Source: Panonychus citri (taxonomy: Eukaryota; Arthropoda; Arachnida; Trombidiformes; Tetranychidae). From it: 64,000 bases of DNA. This document shows positions 34,301 through 39,200 of the stretch, piece after piece. The translations under genes and the position numbers were made by a program. Within the stretch, counting starts at the first letter, position 1; each line of letters opens with the position of its first letter. The notes under the pieces are model-generated. The model worked only from the letters and a program-made list of their open reading frames with translations. It ran no database searches and was not told the DNA's origin. The DNA is taken from NCBI RefSeq assembly GCF_014898815.1, contig NW_026515537.1, positions 147,553 to 211,552 of the forward strand, written 5' to 3'.

Positions 34301-36187
34301 ATGTTTACAATTTGTTTCCATCATGAGAAAATTTCATTGTTAATCAAACTGTTGCATACAAATTGATTGATTTACCATGAAAAAAAAACTCCACAGGTAA
34401 ATACAGTTAAAATCAATGGAAAATGTTTAATGAACAAACAACCAATTTGATTGAGAGTAAAAGTTTATTCAAACTTTTAATCAACTTTCCTTTCACAATT
34501 AACTAATTGCTAATGAGGTATATAAAAAAAGAAGGTTGTAATCAGAATGAGAAAAGAAAAATAAAGATTCAAGTTAGACGATGAAAATGATGTACAGCAA
34601 TTAAAAGATTATCTTAACTAGAAGATAATTAATCAATATTTAAGGTTCCATAATCTTTTCGTCAGCATCATTATCAGCATCTTCATCTTCCTCCTTCATC
34701 CAAGTCTCATCATCACATAATCAATTGACCTGTCAATGTCAACAGTAATGATTTCACTCTAACCTCATCTTCCTCATCTTCCTCATCACCTTAGTTTATT
34801 TTCATTTATTAACTAATAGACAAATCATGTTACCAAAGATAACATTGAATGTTTTTCTGTAATTTTTTTCTTCTCTCCATCATCATCATCTTCATCTTAT
34901 ATACTTTCTTTTCATCAGATCTTCTCACCCTGACGATCTCCATCATTTAACCTTCATCACTATTTTCATGTCCATCCATTTCCTACCTCATCCTCCTTGT
35001 TTATCATCCTCTTCTACATCAACAAATTCATTTACAATCACTTTCCACACCCTTACAGCCATTCAATACATTTTTGTTTATCTGCATCATTGTTGGCCAT
35101 TTGATAGAAATGTCATCATCATCATCATCATCATCATCCTTTCTTGACCAACAAGATTTCATCACTTAGCTGACCTTTCACTAAACAGTAAACAATTAAA
35201 CTTTTATAACAATTACATTTCAATCAGGATATAAAAAAAAGTACGACATTGTCACTTTCAGAATCATTTTTCTCTTCCTCATCATCCAATCAACCGGCTC
35301 AATTGAATTAACAGCTAATGATTAATTTATTCAATTTATTCTCGGGTGATTTACAGTTGATTAACTTAATCAAAATACGAACAACAATTTGATATGATAA
35401 AATTACCATGATAATAATTATAATCATAATCATCATGAATCAAATTCAAACATTTCCATGGATATTTTTATATGTATTTCATTTATTCAATCTTAGTCCA
35501 TTTATGCATATAAAATAATCTAAATTGTTTCTAATGAATTAATTTTCTTTACATTATATTCACAGGGAGCTGATATACCTAAAGATAAAGCTAATGAATT
35601 ATATGATAAAATATTTTCCAAAATTATCATGGCTGAAATCATCTCTCTATCATTAGTTATAATTGGAATTGGATTAATCATCTTTGCACTTTTCTCGTTC
35701 ACATGGCCTTACCTTTCAAAGGTAATTCACAGTTATATGCACTTAATTTTATCTCATTAGTTTCCGTCGCACTAAATTTAGGTTTACCTTTAATTACATC
35801 ATATTTAGAAACAAAAAATCAGGGTAACATTTATCATGATTCACTAAATGTTACCATTACCTATGAGCACCCACATTAATTCATGAATTTCAATTATGCT
35901 TGATGATTATTTTCCAACCTTCACTGGATAATAATTTTCACATTTCAAGAGATAAATTGTATCTTCGTATTTATATTTTTGTATAATATTAATTGTTTCG
36001 ATTTATCTCCTTTTTCTTTATCATGTATATGCAGAACTTTATTGGAAAATATAAAGATAAAGTAGCCAAAGATCGTAAATCTGGTTACACTTTCCTTGGA
36101 TTAGCTGATAATAACAATGGTCACTTACAAACTGTTGACCATCATGAGACGCTTGTTGAAAAGATGGAGAAAAAACCATTCCAATGA
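516..36187 (+). CDS. CD36/scavenger receptor class B family protein, 5'-partial, nine exons
   Basis: Nine GT-AG exons with matching phases (516-818, 1024-1233, 1787-1878, 1977-2096, 7976-8294, 8567-8640, 9006-9054, 35566-35721, 36035-36187) total 1476 bases, or 491 residues plus stop. The family is a two-pass membrane glycoprotein that binds lipids, lipoproteins or other ligands through a large ectodomain. Visible hallmarks are 'PIYTRFYLFNLTN' and 'GPYTFR' in the first exon, the conserved Cys cluster (ECFC...GFCSLDGVLDISRC) with 'ISLPHFLYSDP' in exon 5, 'YPLLWLEE' in exon 7, and a hydrophobic C-terminal membrane helix in exon 8. The N-terminal membrane segment is upstream of the window. The intron between exons 7 and 8 spans 26.5 kb because a whole Polinton sits inside it. 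AATAAA lies at 36220. The subfamily (CD36, SNMP, emp, croquemort) is not resolved. Confidence 0.93.
1024..1233 (+). CDS. CD36-family exon 2
   Basis: Flanked by CAG (1021-1023) and GTAAGT (1234); 70 codons in phase 0. It encodes the 'LTIGQVLFDGFEVPF' ectodomain stretch. Confidence 0.92.
1787..1878 (+). CDS. CD36-family exon 3
   Basis: Acceptor ATTAG to 1786, donor GTAAGT at 1879. It encodes 'TGNGVLTAFTGKDDV', equivalent to the family's 'YKVFNGKDN' region. It ends after two bases of an Arg codon. Confidence 0.9.
1977..2096 (+). CDS. CD36-family exon 4
   Basis: Acceptor AATTAG to 1976, donor GTAAGC at 2097. It encodes 'CGMLNGTDGTWFHPM', matching the conserved C..ingTDg..fpP segment, and ends within an Arg codon completed by exon 5. 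Confidence 0.9.
2097..7975. other. Large CD36-family intron
   Basis: 5.9 kb of AT-rich sequence with a (CT)n tract at about 4447-4482. Short open stretches have no conserved content, and I see no gene or mobile-element ORF. Confidence 0.75.
7976..8294 (+). CDS. CD36-family exon 5 (Cys-rich ectodomain)
   Basis: Acceptor TTTTCAG ends at 7975; donor GTAAGT at 8295. The first base completes the Arg codon from exon 4. It carries 'ECFCISNDTSLTDSGFCSL', 'GVLDISRC' and 'SLPHFLYSDP', the disulfide-rich core of the family. An open stretch upstream to about 7815 in the same frame is intron read-through. Confidence 0.93.
8567..8640 (+). CDS. CD36-family exon 6
   Basis: Acceptor TTACAG to 8566, donor GTAAGT at 8641. 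It encodes 'LTGIVLSARRRIQFNLRL', the lipid-tunnel strand region, and ends two bases into a Gly codon. Confidence 0.9.
9006..9054 (+). CDS. CD36-family exon 7
   Basis: Acceptor CTCAG to 9005, donor GTAAGA at 9055. This short exon encodes 'SLKDMVYPLLWLEE', matching the 'ivPilWlnE' signature before the C-terminal anchor. Confidence 0.88.
9055..11253. other. CD36-family intron, left of the Polinton
   Basis: AT-rich sequence with a (CT)n tract at about 9353-9382. No gene recognised. Confidence 0.7.
11254..11258. repeat. Target-site duplication ACAAT, left
   Basis: ACAAT abuts the left terminal inverted repeat and is repeated directly after the right one at 29140-29144. Polintons usually make 6-bp duplications, so one base may have diverged. 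Confidence 0.7.
11259..11328 (+). repeat. Polinton left terminal inverted repeat
   Basis: 70 bp identical, as reverse complement, to 29070-29139. It includes a purine/pyrimidine-biased stretch (CTCTTTCTTTTT repeated). Identity stops abruptly at both inner ends. Confidence 0.95.
11364..11568 (+). repeat. tRNA-derived SINE-like insertion
   Basis: A 205-bp segment just inside the left TIR. It has a box A-like TTAGCTCAGAGG (11375-11386) and a perfect box B GGTTCAAATCC (11419-11429), as in RNA polymerase III internal promoters, followed by a pyrimidine-rich unrelated tail. Its ends are near-inverted repeats (GGTCCTCGTACTTAG and CTAAGTACGAGAGACC). The cloverleaf is not convincing, so a functional tRNA is unlikely. 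It has no counterpart beside the right TIR. Confidence 0.5.
11631..11637 (+). promoter_or_regulatory. TATA box of the BIR-RING gene
   Basis: TATATAA lies 36 bp upstream of the ATG at 11667. With a typical start site 25-30 bp downstream, the 5' leader would be only a few bases. Confidence 0.6.
11667..12239 (+). CDS. IAP homologue, BIR + RING (190 aa)
   Basis: Inhibitor-of-apoptosis-like protein. The BIR domain (about 44-112) has the full zinc set C78, C81, H98, C105 with canonical CX2CX16HX6C spacing and the 'GFFYHGRGD' turn. The C-terminal RING has C142, C145, C157, H159, C163, C166, C173 and C176, consistent with E3 ubiquitin-ligase activity. IAPs of this shape in insects and large DNA viruses bind caspases or IAP antagonists; here the role is inferred. 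The ATG follows a TATA box by 36 bp. It is convergent with, and overlaps by 15 bp, the minus-strand gene ending at 12225. The gene is intact. Confidence 0.9.
   Translation: MDESFDECGYKFIGSPSLYMYYHYSIDNIRNAYPNQLIYLSASERLETFCNWPRPEINVVKLSEAGFFYHGRGDKVICFHCNVCIHDWQLDDDPLVEHARYSPRCHFIYVKCGMEFIFKSVIAKRKPQVPKAVVPKDDRYKCKVCKEKEIECILNPCEHAVSCTDCILDKMNCPICQTHIKKVMRLSLID
12225..12551 (-). CDS. Small protein, possible PC4-like ssDNA-binding fold (108 aa)
   Basis: Not recognised with certainty. The order of strands ('IITCQKIDGKSKIIITSW'), a loop, then 'GPTFRLETSLNKFKRFLQSL' resembles the PC4/Sub1 pattern, in which a curved beta sheet is followed by a helix that dimerises and binds single-stranded DNA. 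It is intact, lies between the first IAP gene and the 572-aa gene, and has the same orientation as the latter. It could equally be an unrelated orphan. Confidence 0.55.
   Translation of the reverse strand: MASSYKVPFKYIETGKNHQHIITCQKIDGKSKIIITSWMLTGPPGDYIDGPTFRLETSLNKFKRFLQSLESPEANSHTEVIFNNLSHEIVSIIKSESFKTKFITSINQ
12644..14362 (-). CDS. Large acidic Pro/Ser-rich protein of unknown function (572 aa)
   Basis: Intact ORF of unknown family. A short Leu-rich N-terminal helix (residues 1-30) is followed by about 390 residues of predicted disorder rich in Pro, Gln, Ser, Asp and Glu, with repeats such as 'MDTSDP' and tandem 'NPPEPQA'. A folded basic C-terminal domain (about 410-570) contains 'RREPTLEEL'-like and 'RYRGRIQTRDDLLDINSLPRP' type segments and an aromatic-rich end. 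The layout suggests a scaffold or transcription-factor-like protein. It is transcribed away from the 123-bp repeat array, which may hold its promoter. Confidence 0.75.
   Translation of the reverse strand: MNKLLLDQLKLQVLLQLCIGLLSEFSNDPEKLQFWTNRINNDLGSIIYNFVLPQPPASIVPQNLSNPTPGTSSLSHPCDHDIACAQDIPPLDTSDNLLNILQDNNLFQENDNNHIQDTLSALLDEVCVNQPSTDQLNTQEETVTVNSPVNDSGITSNMSTQHEQSTITSTNLPVPQDQSDSLPDYSSLPTAKVTPFSYVPREIIPDPSQDNNEQSVMSEVQNVDGSNTINDHDTAYESDSENDDPENDPDFSPKLISPRPSTSRMSTRTTAQLPSTSNESDPSVDETPMDTSDPPEPEPQQSQVEETIQPNPSAQEPQSPQGNSSTRMDTSDPIEPESSQVANSPEPNESNLVIDEQPSQPEPQPPQIEEQVPQTPQVEEPEQSNPPEPQPNPPEPQANPPEPQANRPRRGSYRSREPTLEELTSFLNRYRGRIQTRDDLLDINSLPRPTTSLEAEETIDRLRINQAVIDKRGVHNMYFIGYCLTLHRRLYGETRRDEWMSIAIQRFNYGQTSISFFIRVFNVIDRYPMMMLLPLTRYQLERYLSFWENIQLIPSEHEFWSRNPDLFNNDDN
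14590..15190. repeat. 123-bp tandem repeat array with internal hairpins
   Basis: GGTACC-centred palindromes recur at 14738, 14861, 14984 and 15107 (period exactly 123) plus a shorter copy at 14619. Each unit has a C run and a G run (6-9 G) flanking the palindrome AATTTCGGTACCTCCGAAATT, giving a long imperfect hairpin. The array lies between divergent genes (14362 minus, 15661 plus), so it may be an origin, enhancer or packaging site. Confidence 0.9.
15533..15540 (+). promoter_or_regulatory. TATA box upstream of the 103-aa gene
   Basis: TATAAATA lies 128 bp before the ATG at 15661, in the interval between the repeat array and the gene. Confidence 0.5.
15661..15972 (+). CDS. Unknown Polinton accessory protein (103 aa)
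   Basis: Not recognised. A small, mildly acidic, soluble protein with no membrane segment or Cys motif. It overlaps the next gene by an ATGA (start of the next at 15969, this stop at 15970-15972), so the two are probably co-transcribed from the TATA box at 15533. Confidence 0.6.
   Translation: MSISSNHFIHICTIPIDSNSTPSLDQPLNFADFNFSVSDFSAIYALLDQKSREKLSKSAVSFDSQTKSIKVNNRKFFDSLEEVNINLVEDIFKHFTNRTYLLK
15969..16382 (+). CDS. Unknown basic Cys-rich protein (137 aa)
   Basis: Not recognised. A Lys-rich N-terminus (about residues 25-40, 'KKPKPKRKPK') is followed by clustered Cys and His ('NCNCK', 'CKQCNKAV', 'CNHLK', 'CKNH'), suggesting one or more zinc-binding sites in a nucleic-acid-binding protein. 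It overlaps the upstream stop codon and lies 35 bp before the second IAP gene. Confidence 0.6.
   Translation: MKIVSQTIKTVSRGKGTLAPTKDIQFKKPKPKRKPKNCNCKSYLQTLKKIHLKFENKIINCKQCNKAVNDQSILGHFQSNKIECLVDCNEFTDVKIWFIKCNHLKMIMKNCKNHSKFVESMKRKVALQNILLNKISN
16418..17299 (+). CDS. IAP homologue, BIR + BIR + RING (293 aa)
   Basis: Intact IAP with the two-BIR-plus-RING layout of baculovirus and insect IAPs. BIR1 zinc ligands are C63, C66, H83, C90 (CX2CX16HX6C); its N-terminal helix is degenerate. BIR2 ligands are C200, C203, H219, C226. The RING has C241, C244, C256, H258, C262, C265, C277 and C280. Likely roles, inferred from the family, are inhibition of caspases and ubiquitin ligation. No TATA box is obvious in the T-rich 35-bp gap upstream. 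It is clearly diverged from the other IAP in this element, so it is not a recent local duplicate. Confidence 0.9.
   Translation: MSKNISPVMENWPSQMVNCLNLYQTMKLELHRMMTCIDLTDGTWLNAIRDGFFRFGNSDYLQCFCCGLQVPIDLLHKDVVSYHASFSPKCSFVLKREPNLILRIDTPGIHRYGDPKILADRDAEVATLQPISSITQAEEDQVLQIYSEKKTLNPEKVFQLYQLRVNRVFSFKKCSLSIKFKNWFVESGFFWTGSNRIVQCAFCRLAVDGQLKNHPSETHSLLSPDCPYANEERFIVERHLCCVCLVQTHQMLYLPCNHLAVCVSCDNTLSRLGQENCPVCRTSIDGRIKVIKP
17638..17645 (+). promoter_or_regulatory. TATA box of the PC4-like gene
   Basis: TATAAATA lies 66 bp upstream of the ATG at 17704. Confidence 0.5.
17704..18239 (+). CDS. PC4-like protein with (EPTQ)n N-terminus, frame-broken
   Basis: The N-terminal 45 residues are Pro/Thr/Gln-rich with tandem EPTQ repeats. 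The following segment ('KLYLTVQRAKSTNGTTFIDI' and 'RRRMND') then matches the PC4/Sub1 strand pattern ending in an IR-like motif. The reading frame changes near 18030-18063; the downstream frame to 18239 supplies the dimerising helix ('NEYDLLKQKL') and a further strand-rich stretch. PC4 proteins bind single-stranded DNA and act in transcription or replication. The frame change is either decay or a sequence error. Confidence 0.65.
18538..18545 (+). promoter_or_regulatory. TATA box of the small spliced gene
   Basis: TATAAAAG lies 43 bp upstream of the ATG at 18581. Confidence 0.6.
18581..18975 (+). CDS. Unknown Polinton gene with one intron
   Basis: Exon 1 (18581-18589) is ATG plus two codons followed by GTAAGT. 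Exon 2 starts at 18649 after a T-rich tract and CAATAG and continues in frame to TAA at 18973-18975, giving about 111 residues. The product is not recognised; it has 'DIPFAREV' near the start and an aromatic C-terminal end ('SYEDYFIYKKEIGQMW'). Position immediately before the zinc-finger gene, and a loosely similar C-terminal pattern, recall the unrecognised gene at 62266-62880. The splice is inferred from consensus and frame. Confidence 0.6.
18590..18648 (+). other. Putative 59-bp intron in a Polinton gene
   Basis: GTAAGT donor at 18590, polypyrimidine tract, TAG acceptor ending at 18648. Removing it joins a minimal ATG exon in frame with the downstream ORF. Confidence 0.55.
19160..19167 (+). 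promoter_or_regulatory. TATA box of the C2H2 gene
   Basis: TATATAAG lies 38 bp upstream of the ATG at 19198. Confidence 0.6.
19198..19368 (+). CDS. Two-finger C2H2 zinc protein (56 aa)
   Basis: Two zinc-finger-like units, 'CSYCGVSFMKFKSMLIHKVEC' type and 'CEKCKIRFKDRDTYINH', with CX2C starts and His/Cys ends. Probably DNA-binding. The ATG at 19198 is preferred over upstream in-frame codons because the TATA box sits 38 bp before it. It lies just upstream of the polymerase. A counterpart with related finger spacing is at 62994-63299. Confidence 0.75.
   Translation: MFKCSYCGVSFMKFKSMLIHKVECETLKCEKCKIRFKDRDTYINHVITCKTIVSPR
19466..22753 (+). CDS. polB: Protein-primed DNA polymerase B (PolB), frame-broken
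   Basis: Family-B polymerase that would replicate the element from a terminal protein primer. Motifs in order: exonuclease I 'IYADFEAL'; the HNH-like insertion 'LDHCHLTGKLRG'; exonuclease II 'FHNLKGYDAHL'; exonuclease III 'IYLKVDVLLLA'; motif A near 21480-21520 (LDVNNLYG type); motif B 'LMVNSLYGK'; and motif C 'YTDTDS'. At least four one- or two-base frame changes interrupt it (near 20400-20475, 21110, 21345 and 21400-21480); the segment 21560-22753 is open. The first in-frame ATG is 19466; an upstream open stretch leaves the true start uncertain. It ends tail-to-tail with the protease gene. Confidence 0.92.
22750..23175 (-). CDS. Adenain-like cysteine protease (maturation protease)
   Basis: 141 aa, intact. 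Catalytic set of the adenovirus/Ulp1 protease family: H52 in 'GSHWTAIF', D68 in 'YFDSFGTHP', Q99 and nucleophile C106 in 'KCGYYC'. By family it cleaves virion precursor proteins during capsid maturation. The ATG overlaps the end of the major capsid gene upstream, as in an operon-like late block, and the 3' end overlaps the polymerase stop. Confidence 0.93.
   Translation of the reverse strand: MMALSTVDIENYLNKFPQFKGVLSIDKLPFELFQKPFGIVINLDPSWKPGSHWTAIFVSEYGNGEYFDSFGTHPPDEITIFLERNCKNHSFKYNKNIFQGDLSIKCGYYCILFLESHFNNLNFPLIKCKTKVNDYILNKIY
23172..24411 (-). CDS. Major capsid protein, hexon-like double jelly roll, frame-broken
   Basis: Two adjoining ORFs (24411-23812 and 23774-23172) in different frames together cover the Polinton hexon-like capsid protein. 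The N-terminal part has 'FEELDVYLGN' and 'GVPIVLRFKLAPAAFG'; the C-terminal part has 'LPRKVIIGFVTDKSFSGD' and ends 'ASRNITTDY'. A one-base frame change near 23815-23830 separates them. The same protein, 'PRRMIIGIVNSKAFSGE', occurs in the second Polinton at 59981-60400. Its ATG overlaps the stop of the upstream core-protein gene by one base. Confidence 0.88.
24411..24857 (-). CDS. Basic virion core protein (148 aa)
   Basis: N-terminal 'TGSGFGDIRV' and Gly/Tyr-rich 'YQRGYGFGSF' segments resemble maturation-cleavage regions, followed by an amphipathic helix (about 45-100) and a very Lys/Arg-rich tail (from about 110). This is the layout of adenovirus-like core and pVI/pX proteins that condense DNA or disrupt membranes. 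TATAAAG at 24894-24888 is 37 bp upstream of the ATG. It leads directly into the capsid gene. Confidence 0.75.
   Translation of the reverse strand: MHRKAYCPKDSDFSHYYSSQTGSGFGDIRVVRAPRYQRGYGFGSFISRLAMPLIKYLGQEALDKGVQLGKKVAQDPKIQQAIKTGVTNLASKGLTKLQQKVESIQKGKGRKRLYKRKTIKKKTTGKKRPVNKTKRKSKRKTRDIFNKK
24888..24894 (-). promoter_or_regulatory. TATA box of the core/capsid/protease unit
   Basis: TATAAAG on the minus strand, 37 bp upstream of the core-protein ATG. The three late genes downstream are nearly contiguous. Confidence 0.6.
24890..25887 (-). CDS. Penton-like minor capsid protein, frame-broken
   Basis: The N-terminal part (to 25267) begins 'MDRDSFTIDLVSNGSMNLYP' and continues with 'ISAFQNRIDPP' and 'WEVGLTEVYFP', highly typical of Polinton minor capsid proteins. 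The C-terminal part (25237-24890), with 'SPVLRALPLTSG' and 'SHRIYYPV', is in another frame, so one small indel falls near 25240-25270. The start at 25887 is chosen because homologues begin close to the 'DSF(T/S)I' motif. It overlaps the end of the integrase/chromodomain gene by 8 bases. By family it forms the single-jelly-roll vertex protein. Confidence 0.85.
25880..26969 (-). CDS. int: Retroviral-type integrase with C-terminal chromodomain, frame-broken
   Basis: The rve catalytic core has the D,D-35-E triad: D in 'QWQADLMDM', D in 'LQTDQGKEF', E in 'ALAERFIRTL'. Downstream and in another frame (26206-25880) is an SH3-like stretch and a chromodomain ('EYRVAKVLDR', 'YKHLIRWEGWP', 'FDTWIWDES'). 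The frame changes between about 26250 and 26320. The integrase inserts the element; the chromodomain may bind methylated histone tails, which would favour particular chromatin. Confidence 0.92.
26945..27178 (-). CDS. Unknown small charged protein (77 aa)
   Basis: Not recognised. A Lys/Glu-rich, probably helical protein ('LLKNNIKEVQEVVEKP', 'FKKTFKEAIKEFEKRPLKKR'). It lies between the integrase and the 114-aa virion-like gene, overlapping both neighbours by a few bases, so it is probably part of the same transcript. Confidence 0.55.
   Translation of the reverse strand: MNTISKMVLIPEKEYQLLKNNIKEVQEVVEKPIEAPPLEEFKKTFKEAIKEFEKRPLKKRNKQKTLPLIKWTSVKNF
27178..27522 (-). CDS. Putative small virion protein with membrane-active tail (114 aa)
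   Basis: Basic N-terminal two thirds, then 'GGAFLPALLLPALSYFGEKL', a Gly-led hydrophobic amphipathic helix. Short proteins with this design recur in Polintons and related viruses and are thought to be membrane-active or core proteins; the function is inferred from layout only. The double-Gly before the helix could be a maturation-protease site. A TATATAAA box lies 34 bp upstream. Confidence 0.6.
   Translation of the reverse strand: MTIEGVIKCLPTLKRLAHEKSKTERNKLLKKQSLIFYSISDISKNTLNGNIPINPTQRKKIEKYKTQIRLLSRKSGVPLKKRKEVVYQTGGAFLPALLLPALSYFGEKLINKFM
27549..27556 (-). promoter_or_regulatory. TATA box of the 114-aa gene
   Basis: TATATAAA on the minus strand, 34 bp upstream of the ATG at 27522. Confidence 0.55.
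27620..28182 (-). CDS. FtsK/HerA-type packaging ATPase, frame-broken
   Basis: The Walker A sequence 'GPTGSGKTYFV' is read near 28100-28135 and Walker B 'WIIIDDLM' in the ORF 28099-27803, followed by sensor-like 'VILITQNFF'. Homology-like sequence continues to about 27620 in shifting frames, and at least three small frame changes are present. By family it pumps element DNA into the capsid. The ATG at 28182 is preferred because TATAAAA lies 33 bp upstream. Confidence 0.85.
28209..28215 (-). promoter_or_regulatory. TATA box of the ATPase gene
   Basis: TATAAAA on the minus strand, 33 bp upstream of the ATG at 28182. It coincides with the 3' end of the membrane-protein gene. Confidence 0.55.
28216..28467 (-). 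CDS. Small membrane protein with two hydrophobic segments
   Basis: About 83 aa from the Met in 'MDKAEDYRVW'. Two hydrophobic stretches ('VLFMVQILVLVSMLITSIV' and 'LWTALLGSSLGYLLP') suggest a helical hairpin in a membrane. Short two-helix proteins ending in 'GYLLP' near the ATPase gene are typical of Polintons; the role is unknown. A further in-frame Met exists at 28500. Confidence 0.65.
   Translation of the reverse strand: MDKAEDYRVWCKRVLFMVQILVLVSMLITSIVNIIMKTGNLSLWTALLGSSLGYLLPTPRFRSNKHEERKSTTDVSAPSSIVT
28524..28981 (-). CDS. TATA-binding-protein-like protein, two-repeat saddle, frame-broken
   Basis: The N-terminal repeat reads 'VVNNIVMSFKLNDKLD', then 'YPKRFSGGILKL', then 'LIFNSGKINVTGVKS', matching TBP in order and spacing (NIV...L...LD; NPKRFaavImri; LIFsSGKmvcTGaKS). 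A second repeat begins 'VVNIVAHSRL'. After a frame change near 28625-28640 it continues with 'YEPELFPGVHVKV' and 'VIFIIFKRTGRVTVTDS', which correspond to TBP's second stirrup. Phe residues stand at three of the four TATA-intercalating positions. The protein stops before TBP's last helix. Start 28981 is favoured because TATATAAG lies 42 bp upstream. Inferred role: element-specific promoter recognition. Confidence 0.8.
29016..29023 (-). promoter_or_regulatory. TATA box of the TBP-like gene
   Basis: TATATAAG on the minus strand, 42 bp upstream of the Met at 28981, just inside the right terminal inverted repeat. Confidence 0.6.
29070..29139 (-). repeat. Polinton right terminal inverted repeat
   Basis: Exact reverse complement of 11259-11328 over 70 bp. 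Confidence 0.95.
29140..29144. repeat. Target-site duplication ACAAT, right
   Basis: Matches 11254-11258 and directly follows the right TIR. Confidence 0.7.
29145..35565. other. CD36-family intron, right of the Polinton
   Basis: 6.4 kb of AT-rich sequence with (GA)n at about 31279-31318 and (CAT)n at about 35113-35139. No gene or element ORF recognised. Confidence 0.7.
35566..35721 (+). CDS. CD36-family exon 8 with C-terminal membrane helix
   Basis: Acceptor CACAG to 35565, donor GTAATT at 35722; 52 codons in phase 0, continuing directly from exon 7 at 9054. It encodes 'PKDKANELYDKIF' then a hydrophobic helix (IISLSLVIIGIGLIIFALF), the C-terminal anchor of the family. Confidence 0.92.
36035..36187 (+). 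CDS. CD36-family terminal exon 9
   Basis: Acceptor GCAG to 36034; stop TGA at 36185-36187. It encodes the short charged cytoplasmic tail. AATAAA at 36220 is a probable polyadenylation signal. Confidence 0.85.
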   Translation, partial: NFIGKYKDKVAKDRKSGYTFLGLADNNNGHLQTVDHHETLVEKMEKKPFQ

Positions 36188-36225
36188 AATAGAAAAGATT
36201 AAGAATAGAAAGAGAAACAAATAAA

Positions 36226-39200
36226 AGCTGAACTTACCACCATGTGAATGAACATCCACCATGATGATGATGATCAGTCGAGTTTGCATATCTTCAGGTC
36301 TCCTCATCCATCCCTTGGAGTTTACATTCAAGAGACAAAAAAAGATCATCATAAGTTAAAATTTCATTCATAATTGAAACAATGATTGATAGTAAATACT
36401 CACAATATTATCAATGGAGTAAAAATTAAATCTGTAACTTTTTGCTCAACAAATTTCATCTCCCATGTTACATGTAAAGTGCTAATCATCTTCACCAATG
36501 TATTACAGTGACTCAGTGGAATGTTTAAATTTCCGAGCACCATAACTCAATCCAAACTCGCAAATGATACATTTCTAATGATACTATTATAATATATACA
36601 TATCTCTCTCTCTCTCTCACAAACTCACTCACTCTAAAAATTACTCCCTAATCATGTTTGAATCATTTGCATAAACTCATTCACGACCAATTCATTAGAT
36701 CATTGCAATCAAACATGAGTCTGTCCCATGTTTTGGGCTGAAAATAATCATTAAATTGCCTTTATAAATATTCATACTCATGGTATCATCGATATGGCGA
36801 AATAAAAAGATAATTTTATTTTCTAATAACTTACTTGGTGATTTTTTTACCGTTCAGATAAGATCAATTTAAGCTATATCAAGTTCCTGGATATTGTCTC
36901 TTTTATATTACTATCTTTGTATAACTGCATCGTAATTCAAACTTCAGACATTCTAATATTATGAATCATATCGAATATTATCAATTCTAGAGAGAGTGAA
37001 AGATTCAAAATGAGAGTAAAAAGGTATTACTGTGTTGAAGTGTTAATGGTTACCTGTTCAGTATTTGATTCAGACCGAAATTCAAAAATCGAGTTACCCA
37101 CCGATTACTTTGCTTTGGAATTGAAATCTGATGATATTGTTGATCTTAAGTGAAGATTAGATAATTTTTCTGTTCCTTTAGTTTTTTCTCTTGATATTTT
37201 CATCAGTATTCATTGAGAAATGATTCTGCGAACTGTTACTCTAGCGTTTATCAATAAGCGCATGTTCTTAATTCGATGGTAATCATCATAATAGTTATGA
37301 TGATAATGATGGAAAGGAAGATACTCTTGATGATGATGATGATGATGATAAATACAATAACCATGGGTGAAAATCGTTGAAGCGATTGAAATAAAGCTTA
37401 AATCGAGTGAAGAATCATTTTAAGTTATCGGTTTGTAGTTATCTGGATAAGATTGAAAAGTAAAACTAATAGAATAGTTTTTAATCTCATCTTACAATCT
37501 GATCTTCATTGGTCAACCGAATATTATATTTATTATTATTATCAGTTCTTTGTAATAATACAGCAAGTAAGAACAGAAAAAAAGTTCTGAAAACTTAGAA
37601 ATCCCAAATTATCGAGCATATGAAACTTTACTACGTCTAAATCAACTACATCAACCAAAAGGATTAACACCAACATCAACTACCTGTTATGTAAAAGTGA
37701 TTACAATCAATTGAAATTAACACTAATCTTATTGTCCAAAACAGTTTAAATTCAGTTTTTCATATTCAAATATATTTATTTATTTAACTAATTGTGCTTA
37801 AATTGTAACACTATTCAGTGGATGTGTAGTCAATTGTTCAATCAACTATCGATTCCTATGAATGAAAAGTTGTTGATTCTGTTAACTTGTTGATCAAATT
37901 TATCTTAACACTCATCTGATCGTTTAATTATTGATCATAAATCTAATTATTTATTTAGATTTGTGCGGTTCTACTTTCGTTTTTTTGGTGATATTAAAAT
38001 TCATTCATTAAATTATTCCAAGGTAAGTAAATCAACATTTCGTTGAATGGTTGATGATCAATATCAACTGAATCAATCAGTTTATGATCTAATAATATTG
38101 TTTAGCGATGAAATATGAAACATCATTAGATAGTATGTGTATATAAATTGAGATTGTTAATTGCTTCAAGTATGATTTATTGATCAGATTTAATTGTTAT
38201 GATAACATAAAGTATTATGATGAAGTTTTTTGATCCAAGATATGGTCAATTTTTATGAATACCCCTGAGACTAAATACTAGAGAGCAAAATTTTCAATAT
38301 TGTAACTCAAGTTATTTTATTTTTCGAGGACACTGGTCAGTTTGTTTCCTTTCAAACTGACCATTGGCCATCAACGTGAAATGAATTAATTAGACTAAAA
38401 TGTGAAATTAAATGACAGATTATTATTAAAGTAAAGTGATTGATCAAAAAAGTTAACATTAAAATGGTGATGCAAAAATAGTGACGAAGACAAAAAATTA
38501 TCAACAAAAAGTTTTTAGTGATAATTTTTTAATTTTCCTGATAAATTATTGGGTAAACAAATAATTTTGATGAACATGATGGTTATCATGATGAATATAA
38601 TGATTGTTTCATCATGAATATCACCATGGACAGAAAAAAAAACGGAATTTCAAGTTTAATCAATCAAAAACAATTAGGTCAAAGATTATCTAATCGTTAA
38701 CAGTTAATTTAATTGAAGTGAAAAACTAAATCTATTATCAATTTAATATTAATAATGTTAATTGTTAATCTGTTAACTGTTCACCTTGATTACTTTCAAT
38801 TAATTAAACAGTTTATATTTCTCCTCAAAATATTCAACACTTAGTTTACAATGTACATCTAATTAATCATCTCAATCAATTAATTGTTACAATGTTTAAA
38901 TTGAATTGTTGTTGAAAGTTGTTTTTTTTTACATTTTCAACAAGAAGCAAAAAATATCATAAATTAGGAAATGAATTTAATTAAAGGTGAAAGTTTGGAA
39001 CAGAAAAAGTTAATCAACTTTGATTGCTAATTAAAGGTCTACTTATATTATATTATCATGTATGATCCTTGAAATGTCAATTAAAATTATCATGACAATG
39101 ATTATTAATTAATTACCATTGACAGTCAATTGAATTAGTATGAAAATATTTTTAATCGCTAACTAGAAATGATCATTATGAGATTATTATTATTATTAAA

